Source: Climacium dendroides
Lineage: Eukaryota > Streptophyta > Bryopsida > Hypnales > Climaciaceae
NCBI GenBank assembly: GCA_950106755.1
Contig: OX467082.1
Location: forward strand, 23,312,001 to 23,376,000
Length of the DNA: 64,000 nucleotides
Direction of reading: 5' to 3'
Shown here: positions 34,123 to 47,217 of the stretch, piece after piece
How the letters are laid out: the number at the start of each line of letters is the position of its first letter
Position numbering within the stretch: position 1 is the stretch's first letter
Made by a program: the position numbers and the translations under genes
The notes under the pieces: model-generated
Told to the model about the DNA's origin: nothing
Database searches by the model: none
What the model saw: only the letters and a program-made list of their open reading frames with translations

Positions 34123-37100
34123 CTAGTACGTCTCCTGCGCAAGTAAGTTCTCTTCAACAGATAATTCGATGGCTCCTATTAGACTGGCCGTGGAGCTTGG
34201 ATTCGGTAGTCGTTGGGGAGCAGTGAGCCCTACGGCCTCCCCCGTAGTGGTGATGAAGGCATCTGTACGGTCGATAACTTGACCCTTGGAACGGGCTTCT
34301 TTACATAAGACCACTTTCCAACCAGGCCTATCCACTGCATCGGAGAAAAACACTTGTGTGGCTTGACTGGGGAAGATGAATGGCTCTGCCATGCGCGGGA
34401 GTTTATGGCGGAAGTTCACCATAAGGAATCCGGCGTCATCACGCACATATGTAGGGTTTCCTCGCGTATCATGCGGTTTCACCCATTCACACCGCAAGAG
34501 AATGATGCGCGTATGTAATGCGCCATAATCTAGCTCCAATATATCCTTCAGTACGCCCACATAGTTCACAGTGGACTCAGTAGTTGCTCTTGCAGGCATT
34601 TCAAACATGGATGCTACACCGCTGTTGTAGCTTACAAGTCGGACAGTTATGTCATCTTCGACACGGAAGTGGTTTCCAAAAGATGCAACTCGTGTATACC
34701 GAGTTGCTCTTTGTGAAGGTTTCTTGCTCAATAAGAAACCATCGAGATCCTCATTGTTGCGCCACTAGGGGTCAGACTGCAGCACAACGTTCTCAATCCA
34801 CTCCGCAAGGGGCACTATTGCTGGATTTATTCGTTCCTCCTCCATCCACTTATTGTATGCACGAACTTCAACCATTAAATGCTGTGCATGATGTAGAACA
34901 GGGAAACGACTGTATTTAGGGTCACTCAAAGGAACGTCATGTGGTTTAGGGGACTTCGGAGAAGTCACTGAAAGCAAGATTTGAACACTACTTCACAGAG
35001 TCATTTACAAGTCGCATTGACTTACACAAGGCAGAACATAACATCATCCTCACTTCAAGACAACTTCAGACTGCTACAGTTCATCAAACAACAGCTACAT
35101 GACTAGTATGGTTTTAGTGAGATGATTGAGGATGATGTAGTGCGGCGTGCTAAGAAGAGAGAACATTCTTCTCAGAAGGCTGAATGGGAACTTACGCATA
35201 CAAATCTTGCATAACCGAGGCATTGGTCAACACGTATTGATGGGCAATGTCTCGCAACTCAGGTGTCATAACATATGGCTTCCCACCACCTTGGAGGACC
35301 TCCTCGGCGTCACCATACTCTTCGTCTTCGTCCCACACTCGTCTCTAGGTGGACTCAAATTTATGGAGGTACTCAGTAATGAATCCTATACACTCGTCTT
35401 TGAGGTAACCCTCTGCCATGCAAGCCTCCGGACGTGCCAAATTGCACACGTGATTCTTCAGTACCTTCATGTACCTTTCGACGGGGTACATCCACCTCGC
35501 ACTCACAGGTCCACAAAGGTCTAACTCTTTTGCTAGGTGATAGGGGAGGTGAGTCATTACGTCAAAAAATGACGACGGAAATTCTATCTCCAACAACGCC
35601 ATGCTCTCTGCAACATCCGCTTCCAGCGACGCAAAGTCCGCTGGATTGTAAACCTTTGTGCAAAGGCGACGGAAGACCTTGCACATGCGCATAACAGCTA
35701 GACGTGGACCAGGTTGCATGAGGCCTCTCAACGCCAATGGCAATATCTCATGCATTAAGACGTGGTAATCGTGTGACTTCAGCCCCCCAAAATTCTTCTT
35801 CCGAATGCACTTGCCCAAATCCGATCCATAGCCACTAGGTGTCTTCAACAACTCCAAGGTTCGCGCGAACTTTTGAAACTCATCATCTGTTAGGACGTAG
35901 GACGCTCTTGGCTTCACCATCTTGCCCGGCCTTCGAGGATTTGCAGTCAGCCATAAGTGCGGTCGAACATTGCGCCTCTGTAGATCACGACGAACTTTGA
36001 TTGTATCCTTCTTCCCAGTTATGGTCTTCAACAAATTCTTTGACAAGTTCATTTCGCAGTGCATGACGTCCAGTGTGTACCGTATAAGGAGATTCTGTGA
36101 GGTGAATAAACACAAAGGCAATCAAAAATCAAGAAGTCCTCACAGAAGGCTAAAATGCAAGTACAGAGACACTTAGTTCTTACTGCCGCCTCACACCAAA
36201 GTCACTGTGAAGTCGTATACAAGTGACTGTTGCATAGTACGTCTTATGCACTACTTGATACTGACATATAGGTTACTACACATTGACTTACGCATTACTG
36301 AAGTGACATGACTCAGTCGTCCGGGAACCTCGCATGAATCGGCACCTCAGATGCTCTCTATAGAAACGGTAAGCATATACTAACTGTACAACGTGGATTA
36401 CTGTGGTCCATTTGCAAAAGGCCAAGTGCCACAAAGAAACCATTTCCTCTCTTCCATTCCTTTTTTTCCCCATGGTAGACAGTTCTGTTTACTATAAACA
36501 TGTTACTTGCAGGAGCTCGGAGTTACTGCCCATAGAATTCGACATTCTAAGATTGAAATCTGTGTCGACGTCATTGTTGCGTGAAAATTCTTGTCCACTC
36601 CATTATAGTCATGCTGCTCAGCAGTTGTTCTATAGTTGCCTTCAAGTCGTGCGACTTCCAAATGACTAGAAAATGACTTTTACAACACTGGTACATGACT
36701 TTAGTTCTTGGGTGTGATTGTTACATGACTTCGGGGACGGACGAAGGCTCACCTTCCAGTATGGCAATCTGTACAAAATGCTTAGGCGCTTCACACCATG
36801 GATTTTGGAGGGGTCACCTGCCGCTCCATCTCTATTGCCATTTTCTTTCCAAGCTGTGTAGTCTGCAGTATGTTGCATTTGCTCCTCAACTAAAACAGGA
36901 CGTGGTGGAGGGCGGTCTTCCGTGTGGCCATTGAAGTGCTCTTTCATGGCATTTGATCTATAAGGATGGTCGACTGGCAACCAGCGCCTTGTGCCCCTGT
37001 ATGTACATTTCCCAAGCTCAAGAGAATGCTCAGCATCCAAATCCATGCCGTAGCATGGGCAAGCGGCATAACCTTGGTGTGAAAATCCTCCTACTGTGCC

Positions 37101-38498
37101 ATAACCAGGGAAGTCATGAATAGTCCAGAGGAGCATGGCACGAAGTTGAAATGACCTGTGACCCACATCCTTTGTAATGTCGTATGTAGGAACTCCAGCC
37201 CACAACTCCAAAAGCTCATCCACCAATGGCTCCAAATATACATCAAACACTTCGGAGGTCACGGATTCCCTCCCTGGAATTAATAGGGCGAGTAGAATGA
37301 AAAACTTCTTTGTGCTCAACCATGGGGGAAGATTATAGTTCAACAAGAGAACAGGCCACGTGGACCACGAAGACCTGTTTTGAGAGAATGGGTTCACTCC
37401 ATCAGCCGCTAGTGCAAAGTGAGCATTTCTGGGATCAGTAGCAAAAGTTGGATCTACGTTTTCGTGAAAGTGCTTCCAGGCCTTCGAGTCACAAGGGTGC
37501 CTTACAAGCCCGTCCCCTCCATCTTGGTCACTCTGATTCTCAGCATGCCATAGCATCAACTTTGAAATGGCTGGACTTCGAAACATTCGTTGAAGCCGCG
37601 GTACGATTGGAAAGTGCCGCAAAACCTTCAAGGGAAAGCACCGGCGCTCTTCATCTTTGTAACGGTGTCTGCTGCACTTGGGGCATCGGAGGGCGTTCTC
37701 ATGCTCACCTCGGAAGAGCACACATCCTCGCTCGTAGGCATGTATGCTATTGTAAGTCAAACCCAACTTTGAAGTGACGGTCTTAGCAGCATGGTACGTC
37801 TTAGGCAAAGTGTTATGCTCCGGGAGGATATGTTGGTTCAGGAGGCTGAAGAGTTTGTTGGCACAATTGTTGCTCACTCCATGCACAGTGCACAGATTCA
37901 TGAGCAAGACAGTTGTTGCCAACTTGTTGCATCGAGCACCATCATACAATACGTGCAGTGACTCCTCCAGAGCCGTGGCGTCAAAACTGACTTCATCAAG
38001 TGGTCCCTGCACGTTCATTTCGCCACACTCTTGAAGATTGCCAACTACGTCATCGCACTCTTCCATTATGCGATCATGAATGGAATCTGCTGTTGCAAAA
38101 GCTTCAGCTACTTCACGTTGCACCCTCTCTACTGCAGCTTCTACAGTAGGCACATCTGGTATTGCTTGGTCGATCATGCCTCGCATGTCGACAGCAACGT
38201 CCACTTCCTGTGCGCCTTCCACGACTGGTTCCCAGAATTGCTGCTCCCACTCGTCATCGGAAGAGTCTCGGTCGCCTGGTCCTCTCCAGATCCGACAATT
38301 GGGATGTCTTCCATTTTTTATAAGATGGTCTCTGACGTTGCGTATTAATATCTTCCGGCAACCCCGACATTGATTGCATGGGCAGTACATTCTTGTCATA
38401 TTGCACTGTGTCGCACGTTGATGCTCCCGAATCCATAGTCGGTCGTCACGTAGTCGTTGCCTCTGATTGCTTGAGAGAGGCAAGCGTGTTGGCATCAT
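34123..38498 (-). pseudogene. TNP2-type CACTA transposase
   Basis: Exon 1 starts with ATG 38498 and ends at donor AAG|GTGAGC (36,753). It begins with a transposase-associated zinc-binding region (MYCPCNQCRGCRK...HLIKNG), then TNP2 features such as HAYERGCVLFRGE, RCPKCSRHRYKD and WAGVPTYD. Exon 2 (36,094-35,196) has TLDVMHCEMNLSKNLLKTIT and the DUF4218-like VYNPADFASLEADVAESMAL then LPYHLAKELDLCGPVSARWM. It holds TAG at 35,345-35,347 inside clearly coding sequence. The 3' exon (about 34,967-34,123) has a DUF4216-like segment (ILLRCEWVKPHD...DAGFLMVNF) and TAG at 34,765-34,767. TNP2 is the catalytic subunit that cuts at the CACTA ends. Two nonsense codons make it inactive as it stands, though the frames are otherwise open. 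Confidence 0.85.
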
Positions 38499-39034
38499 TG
38501 TATGTCGGGGACAACACCTGTATGGTTATCAACTATAGGTTAGAAGGACATTTGTGCTAGTCAGAAGGAATTTGCAAGCATGTAGTACTCTGGTGACCAA
38601 AGGCAGCTTCTCCTCAATGACCGTGACTCCAACATGACTCCTACGAACTGATTCATGACTTCAGTATGACTGAGTCTAATGGAAAATGACTTCACTTGGG
38701 ATAAAGCGACTCCAAAATGACTGTTAAATGACTCAATAGTGACTTCAACGTCCTATTCTCCAATCTCAACTTTCGACCACGAACGTCGCAAGCTTCTATA
38801 TATTCCATTTAGTATCTCATCATGTGATGGCTAGAAATTTACTTGACGCTATTACTTTCATTCAAAGATGGCTGATACGATTGAAATTACTGTACAGGGG
38901 AGGCACAGACAGAAATGTATGGGTCACTGACTTCTGTACAAATAAATTTGGGCAAAAATTGCATTGAATAAAAGCAGTTTAGACATTCATGTGGAATTCA
39001 ACACAATGCGTGAAGGAAAGCGTCTTCGAAGGTC

Positions 39035-42000
39035 ATGGAGTCACCACCAAATAGCTCGCCGCATCCGAAGACCGATTACGAGCTCCTGCGAGATCAGAAG
39101 AAGGCGGAGATGCTAAAGGCGCTCGAATCCATACTGCGCGCCAGGCAGAAGTTGTGAGTTCTAGTTCCCCGTGCAACTCGTATCAATTCTAGAAGTTTAG
39201 GTTCTTTCATGCATGCAGACCCTCCCAAACTCATGAACGCTCCCAAACTTTGCTTGCTGCATGCATGCACTACTTCCCCCTTGTCACAGTAAGTTCCGAA
39301 GAACTACAGTACGAACGCCGGCAAAATCGGAAACTTGTTTCCTTGTTGTGTATGCCAAGACGACCGTTTGGTCATGTTCTAATTGTAGGATTTCTAATGG
39401 TACGTTGAATCCATAGTTTTTAGAGAAGTTAGTGTTTCGGCGTCCTAGGGTTTTCTAGTGTCCAGGAATTAATTCCGCCGCCGGAGTTTTTCTTGGGGGG
39501 CGCGAAGTCGTTGTACAGTCACCACGATGTTAAGTTGAATACCTGATGACTGTAATGTTACTATAGTGAAGTCATTTTGCAGTCCTCATATAGTAGCGTG
39601 GCTGCAAGAATGGGCAGCTAAGCCTTTTCCGTTGCCGATCCACATGGAACCTTGTGCCGTTGGGTGTGCGGTCGGTTTTGCAGCCGCTCAGGAGGCTTCG
39701 CGTCTAACCCTAATGTCGCAGGCGCGCACTGTGAAGACTTGTTCATTGCAACATCAGATTTCGGCTGAGCGAGAAGGGTCCGTGTCTGAGCTTTACCATC
39801 TTTAGTTTCTTCAAATCGTCTCCATTCTGTATGCGGCGGATTGATAGCTGCTGCGCGCTGGAATTTTAGGGACGACAAGGTCGCGACGAAGAAGGCGCCT
39901 CCTGATACACTTGCCGAGAGAAAAAGGAAGGAAGTGCTTCTTCCACGCCGACGACTTCTCCTGCGGCGAGGCCTTCGAGGACGCACGTTGAAGCAACGGA
40001 GACGTGCTAAGGGTAGAGGAGGTCGACAATATTTTGACATGGCAAGTGAGCGGGACTCCTCCGAGGCGACGGAGTCCAATGAAGAGGCCATCGCAGAAGG
40101 TATGTTGCACCTTGCAATCGCTTGTGACCATATTCAGTAGCAATTCAAGGGCGCAAAGGTAGCAGGTAATTTCTTGGACGACAGGGATTCTCTGTTGTGG
40201 GATAACGGTTCTAGCCCCAGCATTTTCTGTTGGCGTAGGAGGACGTAGTGCACTGATCACTGCGACCTGCTTGTGTTACCAGCATCCCAGTTCCGTGCTT
40301 CTGCGTTAGCGTCCTAGGGGCATGCTTCTGTGTCCCCGGGATTGTGATCCCAACAGCCATGGTTATCTTCAGGTGGCAGAGAAGCTGACTAGCGCGTGCG
40401 GTGGTCGTGGAATTGTGCAGATCCTCTTGAGTTGCGAGAAGACTCAAGTGACGAGGACATGGAAGAGAGTGAACCTCTGCTGAATCGCAGGTCCAAGCAG
40501 CCGAGAGTTTGTGGGCCGTCGAAATCGCCAGCGAAGGACAAGGCTGTGCGGGCAGAGCGTCTACCTGGAATGAGATCAGGCACTGAGGGGTGGACATGGC
40601 AGCCGGCTCAATGGATGCCCGCAAAGCCGTCGCAACCACCACCCGCTTGGGACGGGCCTCAGCCACCCACTTCTGGGCCACGAAGGTCCGAGAGTGGTGG
40701 AGGTTGTGTTCAGGACAGTGAAGACAGGGCTTCGCGGAGGAAGAGGCGTCAAGCGTACGACGTAGGGAGCCGCAATCGTCATGCCGCTGGGAAGAAGCCG
40801 AATTATATTGTTGTTGGCGAAGGTGGTGAAGTGGATCCAAGGTGTCGGGGCAAGAACGCCTGGGATGAGGTAATTCGGGACTATACACCAAGAATGTTGG
40901 ATATGTCCTGCACTACTTGGTGCAAGCAGGATCCATTTGCAGTTCGTAAACTCAAAGATGCTTTGGAAAGTGAGTTTGAGTACCGGGGACAACCCCTTAG
41001 TATGGTGGGCTTCAAAACCTCCATAATCAAGTTCATGAAGTCGGAGCGGTCTCGCTTGAGGTGAAGTGGTTGGCATGCGCTGATATGGCGTGCCCTGACC
41101 ATATCAACGGTACGTAGTGGGGGAGGCTCAAAGATTACTGGGAAACACCTGCCCAGCGATTGAAGGCGCTGAAAATGAAAACTGCTCGGCGAAGTGTGAA
41201 GCCAAGCCACGTCCTCGGCAGGAGAGGGAAAGCTGGGAAGGAAGCAGCCTTAGTAAGTACCCAGCTCCCTTGATTTTTCATGCTGCTTGGTGCTTGCTAT
41301 GTTTGTTTTCTATATTTGATTCTTATAAGATGTGTGGACTTGTTTGAAATGGAGCGAACTAAATCAACGACAGTAATTTGTTTTTATTTCCATTTCATTT
41401 TTCCAGAGAGAATCCCGGGAGACAACTCCGGGTATCACTGATATAGCTGAAGGAATGAACATCAGTCCCCCCACTTTTGAAGGGACAACAGTAAGTTCCG
41501 GGTCCCATCCATGTTGGTCTTTTAGTCGTATCTATCAAATATGATAATTATAAAACCCTGCTTCACATTCTGTTGTGTTGGAAGGCATCTGGTCGTGGCC
41601 ATAGTACTAGAAGCAATGTTGTCGTCTGTATTCCAACACTGCAAATCTGATTGGACTAACGCTGGAGGCTGACGGTGGAAGCGTGGTTGCAACAAAAAAT
41701 TTGGTAGCCCCTTGTATCCCCACCAATCGTGTCGAAGTCAGTCCATACTGGTCTCGTATTTTAGCAGATGCTTTCTAGTCACCTTGAAGTCGTATTACTA
41801 GATTCTTGTGGCGTCAAAGTCACTTTTTTCCGTTGTGACTGAAGCATGACTATAGAATGATTGTAGCAGAAACTAACATCTCTGGATGACTAATCTTAGA
41901 ATTTGGTCTTATTGTTTGTGGAATAGGTGTCGGACGTAGGTGATGCCACTCTAAGATCGACGATGGAATCTTTGAAGCGTAGCGTGGACACTAAATTCGC

Positions 42001-42229
42001 TAAAATGGTAGCAACCGCCACAGCCCAGGCATCAGCAATTGACGACCTCAAGCTCATGTTTGCCGACTTCATGGGAAAGTCGAAGGGGACTACATCAGGA
42101 AGCCCATCCATCACTCAATCAAAGCTTCAGAATGAGGACTCTGTTGGGGGCGTAGATGGTAGCAGCTTACTAGACAAGCCACAGCCACGCAGGAGAGGAC
42201 ACCTGATTAAAAAAAACAGTGCCCAGCCT
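39035..42229 (+). pseudogene. TnpA-like (Ptta/En/Spm) accessory protein, 3' end missing
   Basis: Exon 1 is 39,035-39,153 (MESPPNSSPHPKTDYELL..., donor GTGAGT). A basic exon ends at 40,099. The main exon (about 40,397-41,250) has PNYIVVGEGGEVDPRCRGKN then AWDEVIRDYTPRMLDMS and FEYRGQPLSMVGFKTSIIKF, which align with the TnpA-like gene at 52-55.4 kb (SAWDQSMRAFAPLILDVS, FEYLENPLSNMGFRNAVQRF). After a frameshift near 41,060 the homology resumes with an in-frame TAG: T*WGRLKDYW here against SQWKQLKEYW there, so TAG replaces a CAG Gln. A later exon (41,927-42,229, KFAKMVATATAQASAIDD) runs into the inverted-repeat arm. TnpA-type proteins bind the subterminal repeats and help transposition. Confidence 0.65.
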
Positions 42230-42465
42230 ACATTGTACCTTCTATGTCTAAAACCATGTACATCTTCACCAGCATTGGTGGAACTCTTTTATTTCTTTTG
42301 TACTTTAAAACTTTACTTTCATTGTACAAAACTCCTCATTCCTCAAGCTCTATGTGGCTCTACCTAATTCTGATGAGGCACTTCTAACTTCAATAATGTT
42401 GCAATGTAAAGAAGGTTTGACGTGGCCAAAATGTCTCTTCATCGACCTCGGCACCTCCTCATGTC

Positions 42466-45400
42466 ATGGGCACCCATGAGGCAGGACCATCTCAAGCTCT
42501 CACACCAGTGAAGGAGACTCTAGAGGTTCTTCACGATTCTGATGAAGACAAAGACACTAAGGAAGATCAAGTTGATGAAGAGCAGTTGGTAAGTTTTGAT
42601 GATGTTATGGACACAGCTGATCACGCTGTCGATGCCTTTGAGAGTTCTAAACTCAGTCGGGTGAGTGACACCCGAGCACCGAGACATGCACGCCACTTTA
42701 CGCCCGCACAGAATCGTAGACGTCTTCAAGTTATACTTGAGATGGCTAGAAACCGCCCACTGCAGTGTATGTCTCCCGAGAGTTCGGACACTGAGTATTC
42801 CTCAAAGACATAGGGGTCCATCACCATTGATGGGCCACCAATAGAGGAGACCCGCGATTGTGCACGTAGTTCGCTCCAAGGTTTAGAAGAAGTTGTCATC
42901 ATCCATCTCAACTCTGACTCAGAGGATGATGTAGAGATAGAGTGATCCCATTGTATTGGATTTCCTTCAAAGACACATCGCTTGTGAGCGTGTCTTATAC
43001 AATGCATGTTCTTTGTTCCTAAATCTTTGCCTGAGCTACGTCATTTCTCTTGCAATCATTTGTTTTTAGAATCCCAATATGTTTCTGTTTGTAGGGGAAT
43101 TTGGATCCATTGATAAAAGTCCAAGCATGCTGCTTAGTTTTATGTTTGAGCCTTGCAGATGGATGCGACTCCTACAAACCTGTGGCACGAGGAGACTATT
43201 CTGGAAATGCCAAACACCGATGATTCAACGCAACCGCCCATTGCAGGTGAAGGTGATGGTGAAGAAGAGGGAGACGCAATGGACGAGGACGTTTTGGATG
43301 ACCTGTTGGTGGCCGATGATAAGGACTTGTTGGAAGACGATCTCCGACAATATCACAAGGTGGACTCCGTGAATACCATTGCTTCATTGAGGATGAAGCC
43401 ACCTCACCTCTTTCGACTCCAAATCCCGCTTTGCCGAATGGTTCCTATGCCCATGGTGAGACCTACCCTCTCGTGTGATCTTGATTTCCTGGAGCATGAG
43501 TTCAGCAAGGGTTACAGAGAAGGAGCGGCAGTTTTCTACGTCACTACTACAGATGAGGCTGGAGAGAGCTCAGAGTTCATAGAAGAGGAGATAGCAAAGT
43601 GGGATCCATTGTGGAAGTTAAAAAATGACGCCTTCAATGCTAGTGTCGAATCCAAACCCGAGTTGAGGTTTTTGAAGAACATTAAATTCTATGTTTGTGA
43701 TGGTAATCACAGACTCATCTCGTGGATGAGTTACACTACCAAAAAACACTCGAAAGACGAGGAGTGGCATTACGCAGTGGATTCCATTGTACTAGATACC
43801 AAGGGCAAGACCGAGCTAGTCATGCATGTCATGCATGACATTAACAAGTAAGTGTGTAATCTCCCTCTTTGGAATTCTAATGCCTCAGTTGATTTCTCAG
43901 GGGGGGGCACTCTGTGACATCCATTTATTTATGTTCAAATTCCATATGTTATCCATTGTTGTTAACTCAACATATCATTTATTTTCTTCACATCCTTTCT
44001 TGGAAAATTTATTTGTATGTTGCGTAACACTAAGTGAACATTTTCTTTGTCAACTCTATAACATGCATTTCTTCATATTCAAATTGTTTATGTTTTATGG
44101 ATTTACCTTCTCAAAGGTCTACATTTTCTTTTTAAAAATAGACACACTTAATACAACGCTATTATTACATACCCTATAGTTGTTAGAAGACATAGAATGG
44201 TATTTTAGGACCCTAGAGCATTAAAGGACAAATTATACTGCTTATCTCAAATGTTTTTTAGGCACCCTATCAGTTGATTGCATGTAGTATTTGACTGTTG
44301 CCGCTCACTTCAGCCCCCAAGTTAGGTTGTTCTTATAGTTTGTGATATGTTGCAGTTTGTGGGTACAACAATAACTGAAATCGCTTTTGTGCATATCAGG
44401 TCCACGGAAGACTCGCACGTGAAGACCAATTTGGTGCACACGTTATACAGGATTCAAAAATATGGTCTCCTTACTATTGAGCGGTTCAAAGAGATGCTCA
44501 GGCCATCGGAGCTCCGATTGTGTGGGGCACACAAAGCTAAAAAGACTTGGTATTCTATGCCACTACAAGTCTTCACGTTGTTTGTTTTCAGGGTAAGAAT
44601 CTTTGTGAATGCTTCTCCCTTCGTTTCTATTGTATTTGTCTGTACCATTTTATTATACAATCATATATGTGTAATTCTTTTCTGTCACACCTTTGCAGCA
44701 AGAAATTGCCCAGTCAGCAGATGTAGCAGGGCGGAGGTACAATGAGATGACACCGGAGGACGACAAAACTCCTGAGGAACTGGCGCATGCCATGAAATCC
44801 GAAGCTCATGAGAAGACCAGTAAACTCAACATCAAAATATCTAAGTTGGTTGCGGTGGCGAATCCAGCTAACAAGCAAGGTTTTCTAGATGAGGTGATTT
44901 CATGACCTACATCATAAACTAAATCTATTGATGTCATGCAAACCTCAGAATCTAACATCCTCTACTTTCCTTTTATTGATCAGATTGAGAAACATTGGAG
45001 TTCCAATGAGGTTCCGGAGATGACTCTAGAAAAACTCCAAATGGTGGCCACTTGCAATACCACGGCAGATCACAAGATCAAATTCCTGAAGTGGTGGAAC
45101 TCCTCTATACCATCACGTGATGCTAGACGTTTTCCGCCTAGGCCAGTGTCAGAGACACTACTTGGTCCTTTCTTGAACCGTTGTATTTGATACGCAGGGG
45201 TAAGTGATTACCTATTCATGTAATTCAACTTGAAAGCCATCATAGTTCATATTCACTAGGATATTGAGAAATTAGAATTCTTGGAAGGCAGTGCATATCA
45301 TATGATTTTGGTTTTGGCATCTCTTTCTACAGATTGAAGATGCAGTTGTACAATACTTCGAGGAAGTTGTCAAGCAAGACAACATCATCATCAATATGAA

Positions 45401-47217
45401 CGTTCCGCTTCAACCAGAAACCTTACCGGAATACTTGGAAGGGTGGAGGAGGAAAATTTGGGATCACGAGTTCTTGGCTCATCTTAGAGGAGCTAAGTAC
45501 TTCAAGAAAAGCGACAACTTCAACACTTATGAGGGGTCCCAACAGGCAGTGAAGAGGGTCCTTTATCGGTATGTCTTCAACTGGATAAAAAAATATTCAT
45601 TTGGAAGTGACTATTTGAATTAAAAATCTCTTGTCATTTGGCTAAAAATACATTGTTGAAGCAGGAAACCTATTAGAGATGAACGAAGGGAAAAAATAGG
45701 GTGTCTTTAGGCTACCTGTAGAACATGCCTCGGATCCGAGGCATACTGTAGAAGTAGTTGGGGGACCCCCATTTCTGTCCTTTGAAAGGTTTACAATTTA
45801 ATTTTTTGATCTTCTATTTCTTGAGACATAAGAAATGTTGTTTTGAAGCACATGTACACGAGATTGAAATTCTTCTTCTGTCTAATTTGATTTTTACAAT
45901 TCGTGCTTACCATTCTTTGTTTATCATGATGCAGCTACTTCAAGTTTGAACTAGAAGGAAAAGGAGCCATCTAGAGGGCAGACCTTCCTCCATTCCTTTT
46001 GGTCTTCCTAGATCGCAATTCCGCAAGTTGCATGTACACGGCAAATCAGCTCAAAACATTTACCACGGCTCATCTAAATGGCGGTGGATGGTACATTGAT
46101 TGCCCTATATCGTACACGCATCCATCAGAGGTACAACTCCGCGATTCCTTGAAGGTCATTGGAGCGGTGGACATGGATGTCGATGAGTTTGCGGGCCTCA
46201 CCGAAGATCAAAGGAGCAAGGCAATTGAAAAGAGGAACAACGCTGACAAGAAGAAAGCGGATCGTCTACAAATTGCTTTGGATAACAAGCAAAAAAAGGA
46301 GGCAGAGCGTTTGGCAAAGATAGAAGAGAAGGAGAAGGAAAAGTAGAAGGAGAAGGAGGAGAAAGCAAAGGCAAAGGGGAAGAAAAAAGATGATGGTGAT
46401 ATCGTCGTTCCTACATCATCAGCGGTCGATCAGAGCTCGCAGTTGGTGCAGGGAAGTCAGAGTGGGATGAAGAAGAAGGCTGTGCTTGCCGAGTGGACGG
46501 AGGATATGGTGACACAAGGCATGCAGGTGGTTATATTAGATGATGACGACGTCAAGTTGGAGGAACTAATCTTGAATGTATCCATTGTTGACATCATGGA
46601 CAATTTGGAGAGTTCACCACCTAATTCTTATATTGAGGTCATGGACTTCATTCGAAAGGTGTGTGGCAACATGAAGTTCAGTTTGTAACTTCATAGGATT
46701 TCTTAATGAACAAATAGTGTCATTTTTTATCTTCTAATAACATGTACAATCACTGGACTGTAGACAAATGCAGGAAAACCTCGTTCATTAAACGGCAGGG
46801 TGAGCCAAGAGCCTTTGGTGGATCTTATTATTTTTGATTGCCAAGAGAACCTACCCGTACCACTCATCTCTGAAAAGCATGTTCCAGCATGGAACTCGGA
46901 CCCAACGTGTGCGGGAATGCAAAATGCATTTCACTTCGCCGAGGAGAGCTTACAAGACAACGGCTGCGTTCTTGTAATTCACTCATACAGCCTTCAATCG
47001 CGACATATGTTTGCGGGACTGAAGAACGTCTTCAAGAAGTTAGTGATGAAGAAAGAGTGGTTGGCATTCAACCAATTGGACCTAGCGTCGGGTATTACAC
47101 CTGGTCAGACGATAAGTTTTTCTAAATGTATAGCGCACATGTCATTTGGTTTAGCGGCATTCTCCCTTGCACTAAACCATTTTTTGCTTTTTTGCAGACT
47201 GTGAAGTTCGGAGTCAC
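42466..47217 (+). pseudogene. ParB-like / amino-methyltransferase fusion gene, truncated right copy
   Basis: Same exon order as the left copy, from ATG 42466, but cut inside the exon that begins TVKFGVT, so the C-terminal SAM-binding half is absent. The ParB-like exon (ATG-equivalent at 43,159) is open for 230 codons, including KFYVCDGNHRLISW, because it has CGA at 43,345-43,347 where the left copy has TGA. Exon 1 has TAG at 42,811-42,813 where the left copy has CAG. Shared stops (near 45,190, 45,975 and 46,345) predate the duplication or mark wrongly guessed exon edges. It retains DLIIFDCQEN in place of a DPPY motif. Confidence 0.6.
45698..45770. repeat. 72-bp palindromic repeat, copy 7
   Basis: Counterpart of the copy at 9,973-10,044 in the other arm, with an intact CCTCGGATCCGAGG core and GGGGGACCCCC at the right end. 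It was therefore in the intron before the arms were duplicated. Confidence 0.85.

Larger units (their letters stand above)
32936..42229. mobile_element. CACTA (En/Spm-type) transposon, right end lost
   Basis: The left end is CACTACAAGAAAACGACC at 32,936, the classic CACTA terminus. Inside it are many GTGACT/TGACTGCA/AAATGACT motifs, which recur at 38,600-38,750, 39,520-39,590 and 41,780-41,870. The element carries a TNP2-type transposase on the minus strand and a TnpA-like gene on the plus strand, transcribed apart from about 38.5-39.0 kb. No CACTA right end is found: element sequence stops at 42,229, where the 5-kb inverted-repeat arm begins in the 3' part of the TnpA-like gene. It is either truncated or interrupted by that arm. 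Confidence 0.75.
42230..47217 (+). repeat. Right arm of the 5.0-kb inverted repeat
   Basis: A 4,988-bp segment matching the reverse complement of 8,527-13,515. It begins at ACATTGTACCTTC, directly after CACTA-element sequence, and ends at GGAGTCAC, after which it changes to unrelated AT-rich DNA. The arms are 28.7 kb apart. Confidence 0.92.

Noticed and set aside
40211..41076. Long minus-strand frames opposite the TnpA-like gene
   Set aside because: The plus strand aligns with the TnpA-like gene at 52-55 kb; the minus frames have no such support.
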